Shown here in pieces: positions 7,770 to 15,869 of a DNA stretch of 22,530 nucleotides (position 1 is its first letter; each line of letters begins with the position of its first letter). A model generated the notes under the pieces. The model worked only from the letters and a program-made list of their open reading frames with translations, did not search any database and had not been told where the DNA came from. The stretch is taken from positions 1 to 22,530 of IMG/VR virus record IMGVR_UViG_3300047462_000782; one strand, 5' to 3'. A program made the position numbers and the translations under genes. The DNA comes from a virus.

Positions 7770-8535
7770 GAGCGTATGGTTGCCCGTCGTGGCGCTCTGT
7801 CTTGCACCGCTCCACGGACATGCCGCGCGTTTCGACGGCGTGACACCACAGCGGCGTACGATTTATGCCTTGGAGAGACGAGGTGTCAAAGTTTGGTGCG
7901 GAGACTATGAATGGGTCAAGCCGGCAATTGCCATAGAATCATTCATCAGTCCGTTTGATGAGGTATCAGTAGATGACTTCGCTCTGATTCGTCAGCTGCC
8001 ATCAGTGCGCGAGGCGATGCTGACGGGTGCTCGCATTGACGACACGTATCTGCAGCACCTGTCCAGTCTGCCAAATTTGGAAACCATCGAACTAGTGGAC
8101 ACCAGGATCACAGACCGTAGCCTCGAACGATTGAGTCATCTGAAGAAGCTCCGGCGGCTCACCATAGCATTTTGTCCGAAGGTCTCCGATCGTGGCGTGG
8201 AATACCTGAAAACGCTGACGAACCTGGAAGAGCTTACCCTTACCGACGTGCCGGGCCTCACGGGGCCGGGACTTATCTCGGTGCAAGGAATGCCTAAGCT
8301 GCGCGCGCTGGACATTTCTTGGTCCTCCGTCACGGACGAGGGTATCACGGCCATCGGAGGCCACCCCGCGCTACAGAAGCTGACGCTGGAAGAGTGCAAG
8401 GTCACCGATTCGGCCCTGCAGACTATCGGTGCGCTGCCGAAGCTGCGCGAATTGACGATCGATGAAAGGCGGATTACGAAAACCCGTCTCGACGCCTTTC
8501 GCAAGGTTCGCCCGAGCGTGCAAATCAACCATTAG
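7762..8535 (+). CDS. Exported leucine-rich-repeat protein 2
   Basis: I place the start at TTG 7762, which overlaps the previous stop (7767-7769) and has AGGAGAGG just upstream. This start gives a clear Sec signal (LSRSVWLPVVALCLAPLHGHAA), whereas an upstream start at 7636 would bury that segment. The mature part contains LRRs (LETIELVDTRITDRSLERL, LRRLTIAFCPKVSDRGVEYL, LRALDISWSSVTDEGITAIG, LRELTIDERRITKTRLDAF) and ends like its two paralogues (AFRKVRPSVQINH). It is translationally coupled to LRR protein 1. Its role is unknown; immunity to a portal tip acting in the envelope is the contextual guess. Confidence 0.82.
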   Translation: MSRSVWLPVVALCLAPLHGHAARFDGVTPQRRTIYALERRGVKVWCGDYEWVKPAIAIESFISPFDEVSVDDFALIRQLPSVREAMLTGARIDDTYLQHLSSLPNLETIELVDTRITDRSLERLSHLKKLRRLTIAFCPKVSDRGVEYLKTLTNLEELTLTDVPGLTGPGLISVQGMPKLRALDISWSSVTDEGITAIGGHPALQKLTLEECKVTDSALQTIGALPKLRELTIDERRITKTRLDAFRKVRPSVQINH

Positions 8536-8552
8536 GATTTCGCGCGGTCGAC

Positions 8553-8944
8553 GCCACGCTCGGCGGTATCTGGGCCGCCTGGAAGGCGGGGCGAGCGCTA
8601 AAGGCCGGCCAGGCTGCCCTACGGGCCAATCAGGCACTGGTCCGTTTCCAAGCCATCGACGGCGCGATTGCCGTGGCCCGCACGGGCCAGGCGGGCTATG
8701 CTGTCATCCAGGGAGAGAATGGCAAGGCCGCCGGCTATATGGGCGAGGCACTCCTCCGCCTCTTCGGCATCGCCTACACTCGGGCGAAAGCGCCGCCGTC
8801 ACCAAGTTGCCCAAGGGCCGCGTCGTTCTCGCCATGGGGCCGCGAACGACCACCTTCCACACATGGGAGGTGCATCTCGAAGGGCCATTAAAAAAACAGG
8901 CGCAAAGCGTGGTCGAAAAGGCCGCGAACATTGCCGGGATCGAC
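8553..8944 (+). repeat. Pre-tip cassette, second copy of the long direct repeat
   Basis: This block of about 392 nt is nearly identical to 4318-4710. The near identity, including at third codon positions, points to a recent duplication or gene conversion, since the rest of the surrounding array is not repeated. Confidence 0.9.
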
Positions 8945-9089
8945 ATGCGCCGCGAGCCGAATGTGGGAATTATTCCAAAAGGAAACCAATAGCAAGGACC
9001 AGGGCATGTTCGCAAAGTGGCGCGAACGTAAGTATCAGTCCTGGACTCAGCCCGGCAACGGACTGCCGCTCAGCCGGTCAGACGAGTAG
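8553..9089 (+). pseudogene. Orphan portal-tip cassette (broken, no stem)
   Basis: Positions 8553-8944 repeat portal-1 nucleotides 4318-4710 almost exactly. One G is missing near 8795 (GCGCCGCCG for GCGCCGGCCG), which breaks the frame. After GIDMRREPN the sequence is unlike tip 1 and reaches a stop at 8990-8992. In another frame, 8988-9089 encodes FAKWRERKYQSWTQPGNGLP, matching the C-terminal end of the 5760-6923 ORF. There is no portal stem, start codon or ribosome binding site. This is the pattern of an orphan tip in polymorphic-toxin loci: pre-tip homology plus a different end. It looks decayed here. Confidence 0.8.
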
Positions 9090-9142
9090 TCAGTGCGTTT
9101 CTCGACTCTGGCCATGCCGGTGCATCGCGAAAGGAATGGTCA

Positions 9143-9661
9143 ATGTTTCGGCTCGTCCGCGCTTACACGGTACTCGCTGTGCTTCCGTCATTGGCCCTCT
9201 CGATCACGGCGCCGAAGGTGCGGGCCGGTGAAGCAGAGACGATCTCCGCGCTCCGATCAATCGGCGTCCACATCACGACAGACGACGCACTCCCTGGCAG
9301 ACCTCCGGTGAGCGCCCGCATTATCGACGACGGTGCGGGTGGGGATCGGACCAGCCGGTATGCGCCGATTCAAACCCTTCGATCCCTCCGCGAGCTCGAC
9401 CTCACGGGTTTCGGTGTCGATGATCGGTACATCGAATACCTCTCTGGCCTGCCCGAATTGGAGTCGGTTAGTCTGGTCCACACGGCTGTTACCGACCGTG
9501 GGATCGAAAGACTCGGCACGCACACAAAACTAAAGCACCTCCGTCTTAGCTTCAACTATCAGGTTACCGATCGCGGTATGGTCCTCTACGAAACACAGAT
9601 TACCAAAACGAAGCTCGAGGCCTTTCGCGAAGCCCGTCCAGAGATCAATGTCCGCTATTAG
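9143..9661 (+). CDS. Exported LRR protein 3, internally shortened
   Basis: This 172-aa protein starts at ATG 9143 behind AAAGGAA. A signal peptide covers residues 1 to about 29 (LVRAYTVLAVLPSLALS, then KVRAGEAE). The LRRs LRSLRELDLTGFGVDDRYIE and LESVSLVHTAVTDRGIERL are followed by NYQVTDRGM, and then the sequence jumps directly to VLYETQITKTKLEAFREARP, the closing motif of its paralogues. About 90-100 residues of central repeats are missing compared with LRR protein 2, without a frame break, as expected from recombination between repeats. It follows the orphan tip fragment, so it may be the leftover partner of that tip. Function is unknown. Confidence 0.78.
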   Translation: MFRLVRAYTVLAVLPSLALSITAPKVRAGEAETISALRSIGVHITTDDALPGRPPVSARIIDDGAGGDRTSRYAPIQTLRSLRELDLTGFGVDDRYIEYLSGLPELESVSLVHTAVTDRGIERLGTHTKLKHLRLSFNYQVTDRGMVLYETQITKTKLEAFREARPEINVRY

Positions 9662-9728
9662 CGGTCACGAGGCGCGAAGATCGCAATCTTGCGGGCAAGG
9701 AACACGCGCCGATATTTGACTCCGCCCA

Positions 9729-9893
9729 ATGCACCTGCCAGGAGGCACCCGTAAGGAGGGTGAAACTTGGACGGACGACAACGGGGGCATCGTTGTCGCC
9801 TTTGACAAGGCCGGCCGGGTGACCGAGCGGGGATGGCCCGGCGACGGCAGCAAGTGGTCCCCGAAGCGCATCATCACGCGGCTGCGCAACTGA
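9729..9893 (+). pseudogene. Remnant of a small BamE/SmpA-like protein
   Basis: A 54-codon frame encodes WTDDNGGIVVAFDKAGRVTE and then WSPKRIITRLRN. The W-x-D-D-x-G-x-I-x-V-x-F-D-x-x-G-x-V pattern resembles the C-terminal half of small SmpA/BamE-fold proteins frequent in planctomycetes. The expected N-terminal half is absent and the upstream 60 nt contain stops, so I read it as a truncated remnant. The ATG at 9729 has no good ribosome binding site. The rest of 9662-10152 shows no gene that I can support. Confidence 0.4.
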
Positions 9894-10152
9894 TGGGAGG
9901 ATATTCGCGAAGGGCCACCGCCGCCGTTTAAACCTCAGTAATCGCACAGCAAATCACGGGTAAGTAGCGACTCCGGCCTAGACGTGAGCTGCACATCAAG
10001 CTCGTCACGACCGTCACCGCCACAGGCTTCACTGTCCGCGACCTACGGAATTATCTGGCGCGCGTTGGGCCGGCCGGGCCCGGGCTGTTCTAGCCTGGTC
10101 GCGCCACATCCCTCACCGACCGGCACCGACTGCCAAGTACGAGGCAACAACC

Positions 10153-11016
10153 ATGTACGATTTCGACGAACAGCTCCTACAGCGGATCGACTCCGACTCG
10201 GGACGGAATTCGGCGGCGGACGCCGCCTCTCCGGCCCCGCAGGCAGGGCAACGCCAGTCCCCGTGGACCGCGGCCACGCCAGCGACGCCACAAATCGCTC
10301 GCTACGACACGGGTCGTCACCAACGGCTGCATCGAGAGGGCTTGCCCGTAGCCGCGTTGTTCCACCGGGGCACCGTGTTCCGCGAACGCCTGGCCGCGGC
10401 CACGGGCGGGCAGCCCGCCAGCGGTTCACGCGGAGGCACTCCGCGCCATCACGGGGTCGAACGTCACGCCGCCGGCTCGAAACCGCTGGTCCACCGGACG
10501 GCGCGGCCGTTCGCCGCGCCTCCCATCGGGCCGAGCTCGGGCACCGGCGGCGGTCAACCGGCCACGGCCGGCCCGGCCAACCCGACGCGACCGGCAATCG
10601 ACACACCCGCGCCGCCGCGACCCGGGAACTCCTCCGGTCAGCCGTCCGTGCCCTCCGGCGTCGACTTCGCCTCCGTCGCCGCCGGCGCCTGGGGCTCGGT
10701 CCTCCGCGATTTCCGCGCCCGCGCGGAGGCTGCCGGCCAGTGGCTCCGCGGTTTCTTTACCCCCCAAGCCGGCGCGGGCGGCGCCGGGCCCAATACGGTA
10801 TACCCGCTCGACCCGCACCTTCGGACGCCGCCGCAGGCCGTGTTTTCACCGGCCGACGAGGCCCGAAGGGTCCTCGGCGCCCACACGCCCGAGGCCGACT
10901 CTTCCGACCTGCGGCTGCGGCAAAAGGCCCTTGAGTTCTTCGAACGCTTCGAACAGGAGTGGGGCCGGGCCATTCTGGACACCGCCCGCGCCGCCCGAAG
11001 CTCGGGCCTGTCGTGA
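10153..11016 (+). CDS. Ala/Pro/Gly-rich hypothetical protein
   Basis: This 287-aa protein starts at ATG 10153 behind ACGAGGC and lies 140 nt before portal 2. The N-terminus (MYDFDEQLLQRIDSD) and the C-terminal ~50 residues, a charged helix around LRLRQKALEFFERFEQEWG, look like real protein. The middle, about 20-175, is low-complexity and rich in Ala, Pro, Gly and Arg, as in a disordered linker. No family is recognised, and there is no signal or membrane segment. The position before a portal suggests a particle-associated or adaptor role, but this is weak. High-GC low-complexity frames can be spurious, so confidence is moderate. Confidence 0.55.
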   Translation: MYDFDEQLLQRIDSDSGRNSAADAASPAPQAGQRQSPWTAATPATPQIARYDTGRHQRLHREGLPVAALFHRGTVFRERLAAATGGQPASGSRGGTPRHHGVERHAAGSKPLVHRTARPFAAPPIGPSSGTGGGQPATAGPANPTRPAIDTPAPPRPGNSSGQPSVPSGVDFASVAAGAWGSVLRDFRARAEAAGQWLRGFFTPQAGAGGAGPNTVYPLDPHLRTPPQAVFSPADEARRVLGAHTPEADSSDLRLRQKALEFFERFEQEWGRAILDTARAARSSGLS

Positions 11017-11143
11017 CCTCCCGTCCCTGGCGCTCTATCGACCGCTGATTTCCCTCCCGTCGGCAACTCATACGAGCTGCCGCGCCAGCACTTCTTGCCC
11101 GTCCCCTTCGCACTTCCCAGCGACCCCCTCCCGGTCGCACCTC

Positions 11144-11155
11144 GCGGAATTCCGC
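11144..11155. promoter_or_regulatory. Palindrome abutting the portal-2 start
   Basis: The perfect 12-bp palindrome GCGGAATTCCGC ends one base before the ATG of portal 2. Portal 3 has the near-identical GCGGAATCCCGC at 21252-21263, one base before its own ATG. The GGA inside may serve as a weak ribosome binding site; a structured start region or protein site is possible. Confidence 0.4.
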
Positions 11156-11156
11156 C

Positions 11157-14100
11157 ATGCAAGCCAACGGCCACGTCCCGTCCCTGCAGGAACTCCGTGA
11201 ACAGGTGGAGCGGCAAGAATTGCTGGTCCGCCAACGCACGCTGGAGACGACGTACAACTGGTACGACGACTTCGTTAACCCCGCCGAACCTCTCTTCGAC
11301 ACTCCCGACTTCTTCTTCCCCCTCGCCGGCGAAAACCTGCCCTTCAACCTCGACAACCGCCAGAAGGGCGAACTGCTCCCCGTCTACATCACCGAGTACG
11401 GACTCAAGATCCTCCGCGACTATTCCCGCTGGCTCGCCACCTTCAACCCCTTCGCCCTCAACGCCCTCGACAACCGTGTCTCCTACACCGTCGGCACCGG
11501 CTTCGGCTACCGCGCCCTGCCCGCGCAGGATGACGACCCCGGGGCCTGGCGCCTTTGCCGTCAGGCGCAGGCGATCCTCGACGACTTCCTGGAACGCACC
11601 GACTGGGGCGAGTTGGAACAGGAAATCCTCCGCCGCGCCGACCGCGACGGCGAGGCCTTCCTCCGCTTCTTCCCCACTCGCGATGGCCAGTGCACCGTCC
11701 GCACCGTCGAACCCGAGCACGTCAAGAGTCCCGGCGACCAGTCCGCCCACCTCTCCTTCGGCATCGAGACCCCCGAACACGACGTCCAGGACGTCCTCGC
11801 CTTCTGGATCGTCGAAGAACCTTCTGTCGGCTGGTCGCCCAGCCGCGTGCCCGCCGACGAAGTGGTGCACATCCGCCTCAACGTCGACCGCTGTGCCAAA
11901 CGCGGCTACCCCACACTGATACCGGTGCGCCGCAATCTCCTTCGCGCCGACAAGCTGCTGCAGAACATGTCCACCCTGGCGCAGGTCCAGGCCACCTTCT
12001 CCCTCATCCGCAAGCACAAGCAGTACCCGGCCAGCGCTGTCCAGAGCTGGCAGCAAAGCCAGGCCGATATCGCCGTCGGCGACCCCGTCAGCGGCAACAC
12101 CCGTTACCTGCAGCGCTACCTGCCCGGCACCATCCTCGACGTCCCCGAGCAGACCGACTACGAGTTCCCCGCCGCCAAGGTCCCCGCCGACTCCCTCGTC
12201 GCCGTCTTGCAGGCCGAACTCCGCGCCGTGGCCGCACGGCTCGTCTTGCCCGAATACATGCTCACCAGCAACGCCGAGAATGCCAACTATGCCAGCACCC
12301 TGGTGGCGGAGGCGCCAGCCGTCAAGCACTTCCAGCGCCTGCAGCGCCAGCTCGCCCGCGCCTTCGGCGACGGTCGCTACGGCGGACCACGCCGCTGTGG
12401 CGCGCTCTGGCGCGTGCTCGAATGTGCCGTCCGCTGGGGAAAGCTGCCACGCGACGTGTTTCGGCGCGTGGCGCTGCACGTCGAGCCGCCCTCGCCCGTG
12501 GCCCGCGACCGGGACAAGGAGACCGCGCGAGCCGCGGCACTGCACAAGGCCGGCGTGCTGTCCAAGGCGACTTGGTCCAAGTGGGAGGGGCTGGACCAAG
12601 CCCGCGAGCGGCGACAGATCGAACGCGAGAAAGAACTCGAACAACCGCCCGCGCCTGGCCGCGACCCGTTCGCCGAACAGGTCCAGCGCCTGCTCGAACA
12701 ATGTGTGCCGCACAAGAGCGGACCGTTTGTTGGCACCGACATCGGCTACGACCCCGACAACCACAACGCCAACTGCCGGCTCAGCGCGCGCGAAAAGGCC
12801 GAGCGGCTCAACCAATTCGTCCGACAATTGGCCGACGATGTCGGCCAGGACGGCGGGGCCGTCGACCCGAAGCTGGTCGGCCTCCTGCTCGACTCTCTGA
12901 CCCCCGAGCAACGCGAGCAACTCTACAAGTACTACCAGGACAACGCCGAACGCTGGCAGGAAGAGGCCGACCGCCAGGCGGCACTTCAGGCCGAACTTCG
13001 CAACGACCCCGAGCTGGCCCGTGAACTGGAAGCGGAGATTGCCCGCCGGCGCGGCGAGTTTGAGAAGACCAGTCCCCAACTCAGTGCCGAGCAGCGTCGC
13101 CAGGCGGCGCCATGGCTCTACAAGAAGGAATACCGCTACTTCGCTCCGATGCTGACGGCTGGGCCCGACGGCAAGCCCCGGGTCGATTTCGCCGCTACTG
13201 CGGCCCTGCGCCGCCTGCAACTCCGCCAGGCGCTACTCCGCGGCATCGGCTGGATCGGCGGCGGACCCGATGCACTGCACGCCGTCCGTCCGGAACGTGC
13301 CTTCCAGCCACCGCACGGCGACGACGAGGCCATGGCCTGGTACCAACTCTACGGTACCACGCCCGCCCAGAAGCTCGGCTCGCTGCCAGGCGAGCGCGGC
13401 GGCGCGCAGGCGGCCAATAGTGACCTGCAGGTGTTGGTGCCGGCCGGCGCACTACTCCGCACCGGCGGCACCTTTGCCGGCTTTGTCGCCCGGTCCGCTT
13501 GGGAGATTTTCACCAGCATTGTCTTCGCCCAAGCGGCCGACGCGGTCGCCGAAAAGCACGGCCCTGCCGCCGGGGCCGTGGTGCCGTTCATCCCCACTCT
13601 CGTCGGCCTACTCCGCGGCCGCGCCGTCGACGCCCCGGCCTTTCGACGATTCTTGCGGCGCAAGCCCGGCCCCAACCCTGTGCCGATGCGCGGCGCCGCG
13701 TCGCCGCGGATACCGCCCACGAGCGCTGGCGTTAACGATTGGGAGCAGCTAGAACGGCAGGTGCAAGGCTTTGCCAACCAGGTCGCGCATGAACTCGGCG
13801 TTTCCACGAGCGACGCGGCAAGGGCTGCCGGCAAGAGCGATGTGGGGACGTGGAGAATTGACTTCCTCGAGCATCAAGTCGATGGTCAAGTGCACTTTGG
13901 CACGGTCCATGAAAGTCACTCTGGCGGTGGCCGAATACTACTCGATAAGGGTATCCTGTTTCCGGCAGAATCGGGAAGTCCCGAGCTTGCAAAACTTCCT
14001 CTTAAGTCGCGCGTACAGGCCATCCTGATTCACGAGGTCACGGAGGGGGACGTGGCACGAACTCTGAAGCTTGGACCGAACCAGATGGTAGACAAGACAC

Positions 14101-14210
14101 ATGGCCTTTCCCTACTGACCTCACCGTTCTCCGACCTCGCGCGGAAGGCCGACCCCGAAGTCCGCTCGTACCTCCTCAAGTGGAAGCAAAAGGGTGGCGA
14201 CCCGCCCTAA
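11157..14210 (+). CDS. Portal protein 2 with a different C-terminal extension
   Basis: This 1017-aa protein starts at ATG 11157. Residues 1 to about 542 match portal 1 nearly throughout, including the central HIRLNVDR and LPEYMLTSNAENANYAS segments and the closing NANCRL; many third positions differ. Beyond that it is unrelated to portal 1: a charged helical region (~545-640), an unknown region with WLYKKEYRYFAPML, hydrophobic pre-toxin-like stretches (~755-825, e.g. AAGAVVPFIPTLVGLL), and a tip from about 860. The tip has IHEVTEGD with H959, E960 and E963, and H982 in DKTHGLS, which could be a variant metal site but lacks HExxH. The portal call is firm; tip function is unknown. It is followed 58 nt later by a candidate immunity gene. 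Confidence 0.88.
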   Translation: MQANGHVPSLQELREQVERQELLVRQRTLETTYNWYDDFVNPAEPLFDTPDFFFPLAGENLPFNLDNRQKGELLPVYITEYGLKILRDYSRWLATFNPFALNALDNRVSYTVGTGFGYRALPAQDDDPGAWRLCRQAQAILDDFLERTDWGELEQEILRRADRDGEAFLRFFPTRDGQCTVRTVEPEHVKSPGDQSAHLSFGIETPEHDVQDVLAFWIVEEPSVGWSPSRVPADEVVHIRLNVDRCAKRGYPTLIPVRRNLLRADKLLQNMSTLAQVQATFSLIRKHKQYPASAVQSWQQSQADIAVGDPVSGNTRYLQRYLPGTILDVPEQTDYEFPAAKVPADSLVAVLQAELRAVAARLVLPEYMLTSNAENANYASTLVAEAPAVKHFQRLQRQLARAFGDGRYGGPRRCGALWRVLECAVRWGKLPRDVFRRVALHVEPPSPVARDRDKETARAAALHKAGVLSKATWSKWEGLDQARERRQIEREKELEQPPAPGRDPFAEQVQRLLEQCVPHKSGPFVGTDIGYDPDNHNANCRLSAREKAERLNQFVRQLADDVGQDGGAVDPKLVGLLLDSLTPEQREQLYKYYQDNAERWQEEADRQAALQAELRNDPELARELEAEIARRRGEFEKTSPQLSAEQRRQAAPWLYKKEYRYFAPMLTAGPDGKPRVDFAATAALRRLQLRQALLRGIGWIGGGPDALHAVRPERAFQPPHGDDEAMAWYQLYGTTPAQKLGSLPGERGGAQAANSDLQVLVPAGALLRTGGTFAGFVARSAWEIFTSIVFAQAADAVAEKHGPAAGAVVPFIPTLVGLLRGRAVDAPAFRRFLRRKPGPNPVPMRGAASPRIPPTSAGVNDWEQLERQVQGFANQVAHELGVSTSDAARAAGKSDVGTWRIDFLEHQVDGQVHFGTVHESHSGGGRILLDKGILFPAESGSPELAKLPLKSRVQAILIHEVTEGDVARTLKLGPNQMVDKTHGLSLLTSPFSDLARKADPEVRSYLLKWKQKGGDPP

Positions 14211-14268
14211 TCGATAAATGACATCCCTCATCCCTCTTGCGATTGCCTCTTGCACAGGGAGATTATTA

Positions 14269-14733
14269 ATGGACGGACTGGAAATGAGGCTCTATCCCGG
14301 GCCCACTCAGACTTCTGTATCGGTGCGGATGAAGAATTCGTCGTCCGGCCCTCTGACCGTTGCCGCTCCGAATCCGTTTCAATCGGTCTGGATTGGTGAC
14401 CCTAACGGCATTCCACATACTCGTGTTCGGTCCGTCAGGTACAATCATACTGTCAAATCGGCGCGGCTCGAACCAAAAGAGGCGCTGGACATAATAATTG
14501 ATCTCTTCAATTACTGCCACGATGTTCAGGGCAGTTGCCTGGTGCGTATCCGATTTGAGGTGACCGACGACCACGGGGTGCGCCATGAGCAATTTGTGGA
14601 AGGAGAGGCGTTCCTCAAGGTTCCCTCTTATGAGGAGCGTCTTGAGGAAACGAAGCGAAATCCAAGACCCCGGGGCGGGCCGATAAAGGTCTTCGACGTT
14701 AGCGATAGCACTCGATTTGAGAGAGTGTACTAA
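14269..14733 (+). CDS. Candidate immunity protein for portal-2 tip
   Basis: This 154-aa protein starts at ATG 14269, supported by AGGGAG upstream and by a paralogue at 14844 that starts at the same residue (MDxLEMxL). The sequence is beta-rich: TSVSVRMKNSSSGPLTVAAP, then LEPKEALDIIIDLFNYCHD and VRIRFEVTDDHG. The order 'N-S-S-G-x-L-x-V ... L-x-P-x-E' suggests an Ig-like sandwich, loosely like small proteinase-inhibitor folds. It has no signal peptide. Its place directly behind the tip and its duplication together with a tip fragment support an immunity role. The fold and inhibitor idea are inference. Confidence 0.72.
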   Translation: MDGLEMRLYPGPTQTSVSVRMKNSSSGPLTVAAPNPFQSVWIGDPNGIPHTRVRSVRYNHTVKSARLEPKEALDIIIDLFNYCHDVQGSCLVRIRFEVTDDHGVRHEQFVEGEAFLKVPSYEERLEETKRNPRPRGGPIKVFDVSDSTRFERVY

Positions 14734-14764
14734 CGATTCTATGGGGACACGATTTACGCTATGA

Positions 14765-14820
14765 GTCCGCTCCTACTGCCTCAAATGGAAAGAGAAAGGC
14801 GGCAAACCCACTCTGCCTGA
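14765..14820 (+). pseudogene. Remnant of the C-terminal end of tip 2
   Basis: Read from 14765 the sequence encodes VRSYCLKWKEKGGKP, against VRSYLLKWKQKGGDP at the very end of portal 2 (14160-14207). Twelve of 15 residues agree. It sits just before a paralogue of the gene that follows portal 2, so a tip-immunity pair was duplicated and most of the tip lost. Confidence 0.7.
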
Positions 14821-14843
14821 AGCGAAACACAAGGAGACTGCCG

Positions 14844-15240
14844 ATGGACGAATTGGAAATGACGCTCCACAGCGGCCCTACCCCGACGTCCGTATCTGTG
14901 CGCATTAAGAATTCATCACCGGGCACATTAAGTATCGCGGCCCCGAATCTCTATTACTCCCTCTGGGTAACCGATGGTTCCGGCGAGCTCTTCCCCCGTA
15001 TCCGGGTTTTCAAGTGTGCCCATTCGCCGAAGTCCGCGCTGCTCCAACCCCGACGAAGAGACCCTCGCCACGATCGACCTCCTTCACTACTGCCATAGCG
15101 TCGACGGCCCGGCCAACGGCTCGGATGGAAATGGCGTGTTCAACTCATACCGCGTCCCAAGAGCACGACTTGGGACGTCCAGGCAACACGTCTTGGAGAT
15201 TAGTTGTGAACGAATCCGAAAACCATTACTGGCCCTATGA
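14844..15240 (+). pseudogene. Frameshifted paralogue of the tip-2 immunity candidate
   Basis: ATG 14844 follows AAGGAG. The protein MDELEMTLHSGPTPTSVSVR and onward parallels the gene at 14269 through KSALLQP, then breaks at a run of four C (15048-15051). In the next frame it resumes as DEETLATIDLLHYCHSVDG, which matches KEALDIIIDLFNYCHDVQG. An extra C accounts for the shift. After VDG similarity fades. It is either decaying or carries a homopolymer sequencing error. The end is taken at the stop of the second frame. Confidence 0.7.
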
Positions 15241-15604
15241 AGTCGCGCCCGCGGAGCAACAGTCGCCGCAGGACCGCAGCGAAGTCCGATTCCTGGAAAC
15301 GGCTTACCGTGACGGCTATCGGCCCTACGAGTTTCGTGGCGGCAACTTCGGCGCCGATAACGGACGACGGGTGGGCGAAATTCTGTACCGCGGCTGCGCC
15401 GGGAAACACTGGGAAGTACGCCTGGCCGAATCGGAGAAGCTCACCCTGACGGCCCACGTCACTGACTTCAACCTCGCGGCCGAGGCACTGCTCCGATGGC
15501 TCCGTGGCACGCCAGCGGCGCAGGTCCTGGAACCCCTGCGGTCCCACCTCTTCGCCACGGCGGCCACTGGCTCGGGCTTCGTGCTCCACGATCTTGACGA
15601 ATAA
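15206..15604 (+). CDS. Hypothetical small protein in the portal-2 accessory array
   Basis: This 132-aa protein starts at GTG 15206, about 9 nt behind TTGGAG. The frame is open upstream to 15014 but there it covers the broken immunity paralogue, so the GTG is preferred. The sequence is soluble and compact: RFLETAYRDGYRPYEFRGG, EILYRGCAGKHWEVRL, FNLAAEALLRWLRGTP. There is no signal or membrane segment, and I recognise no family. It closes the accessory block before the capsid genes and may be another immunity-like gene, on position only. The 265 nt after it, up to 15869, show no gene or clear signal. Confidence 0.68.
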   Translation: MNESENHYWPYEVAPAEQQSPQDRSEVRFLETAYRDGYRPYEFRGGNFGADNGRRVGEILYRGCAGKHWEVRLAESEKLTLTAHVTDFNLAAEALLRWLRGTPAAQVLEPLRSHLFATAATGSGFVLHDLDE

Positions 15605-15869
15605 TCGGCGCCAAGGATTCGGCGAAATTCCGCAATCGCCTCCCTGACCTGCGGCCATGCACGTCGTCTCGAAAGATTTTCCCGCGAGAGTGTCTCATCA
15701 CGTCCCGACGCTGTTACAACGGTCCCGCAAGAAACAATGGCTGAGATGCCCGATCGGTGGTGCGTGACAACGGGTAACCGGAACTCACCATCGGATAGAC
15801 AGAGCGGGCAATCGGCGGCAAGGCCGGACCGCAAAATCACGATCCCCATCAGCGTATTGCGAGGACGTC

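Noticed and set aside
10638-13220. Very long open frame on the minus strand (860 codons), and similar ones at 2008-3408 and 21205-22458
   Set aside because: They are antisense to the three portal stems, repeat wherever the stem repeats, and encode Gly/Val/Ala/Glu-rich low-complexity protein. They are a by-product of high-GC codon use.
15605-15869. Possible short gene or promoter before the scaffold-like gene
   Set aside because: Only short out-of-frame readings are present, and I could not point to a convincing -35/-10 pair or ribosome binding site apart from that of the 15870 gene.
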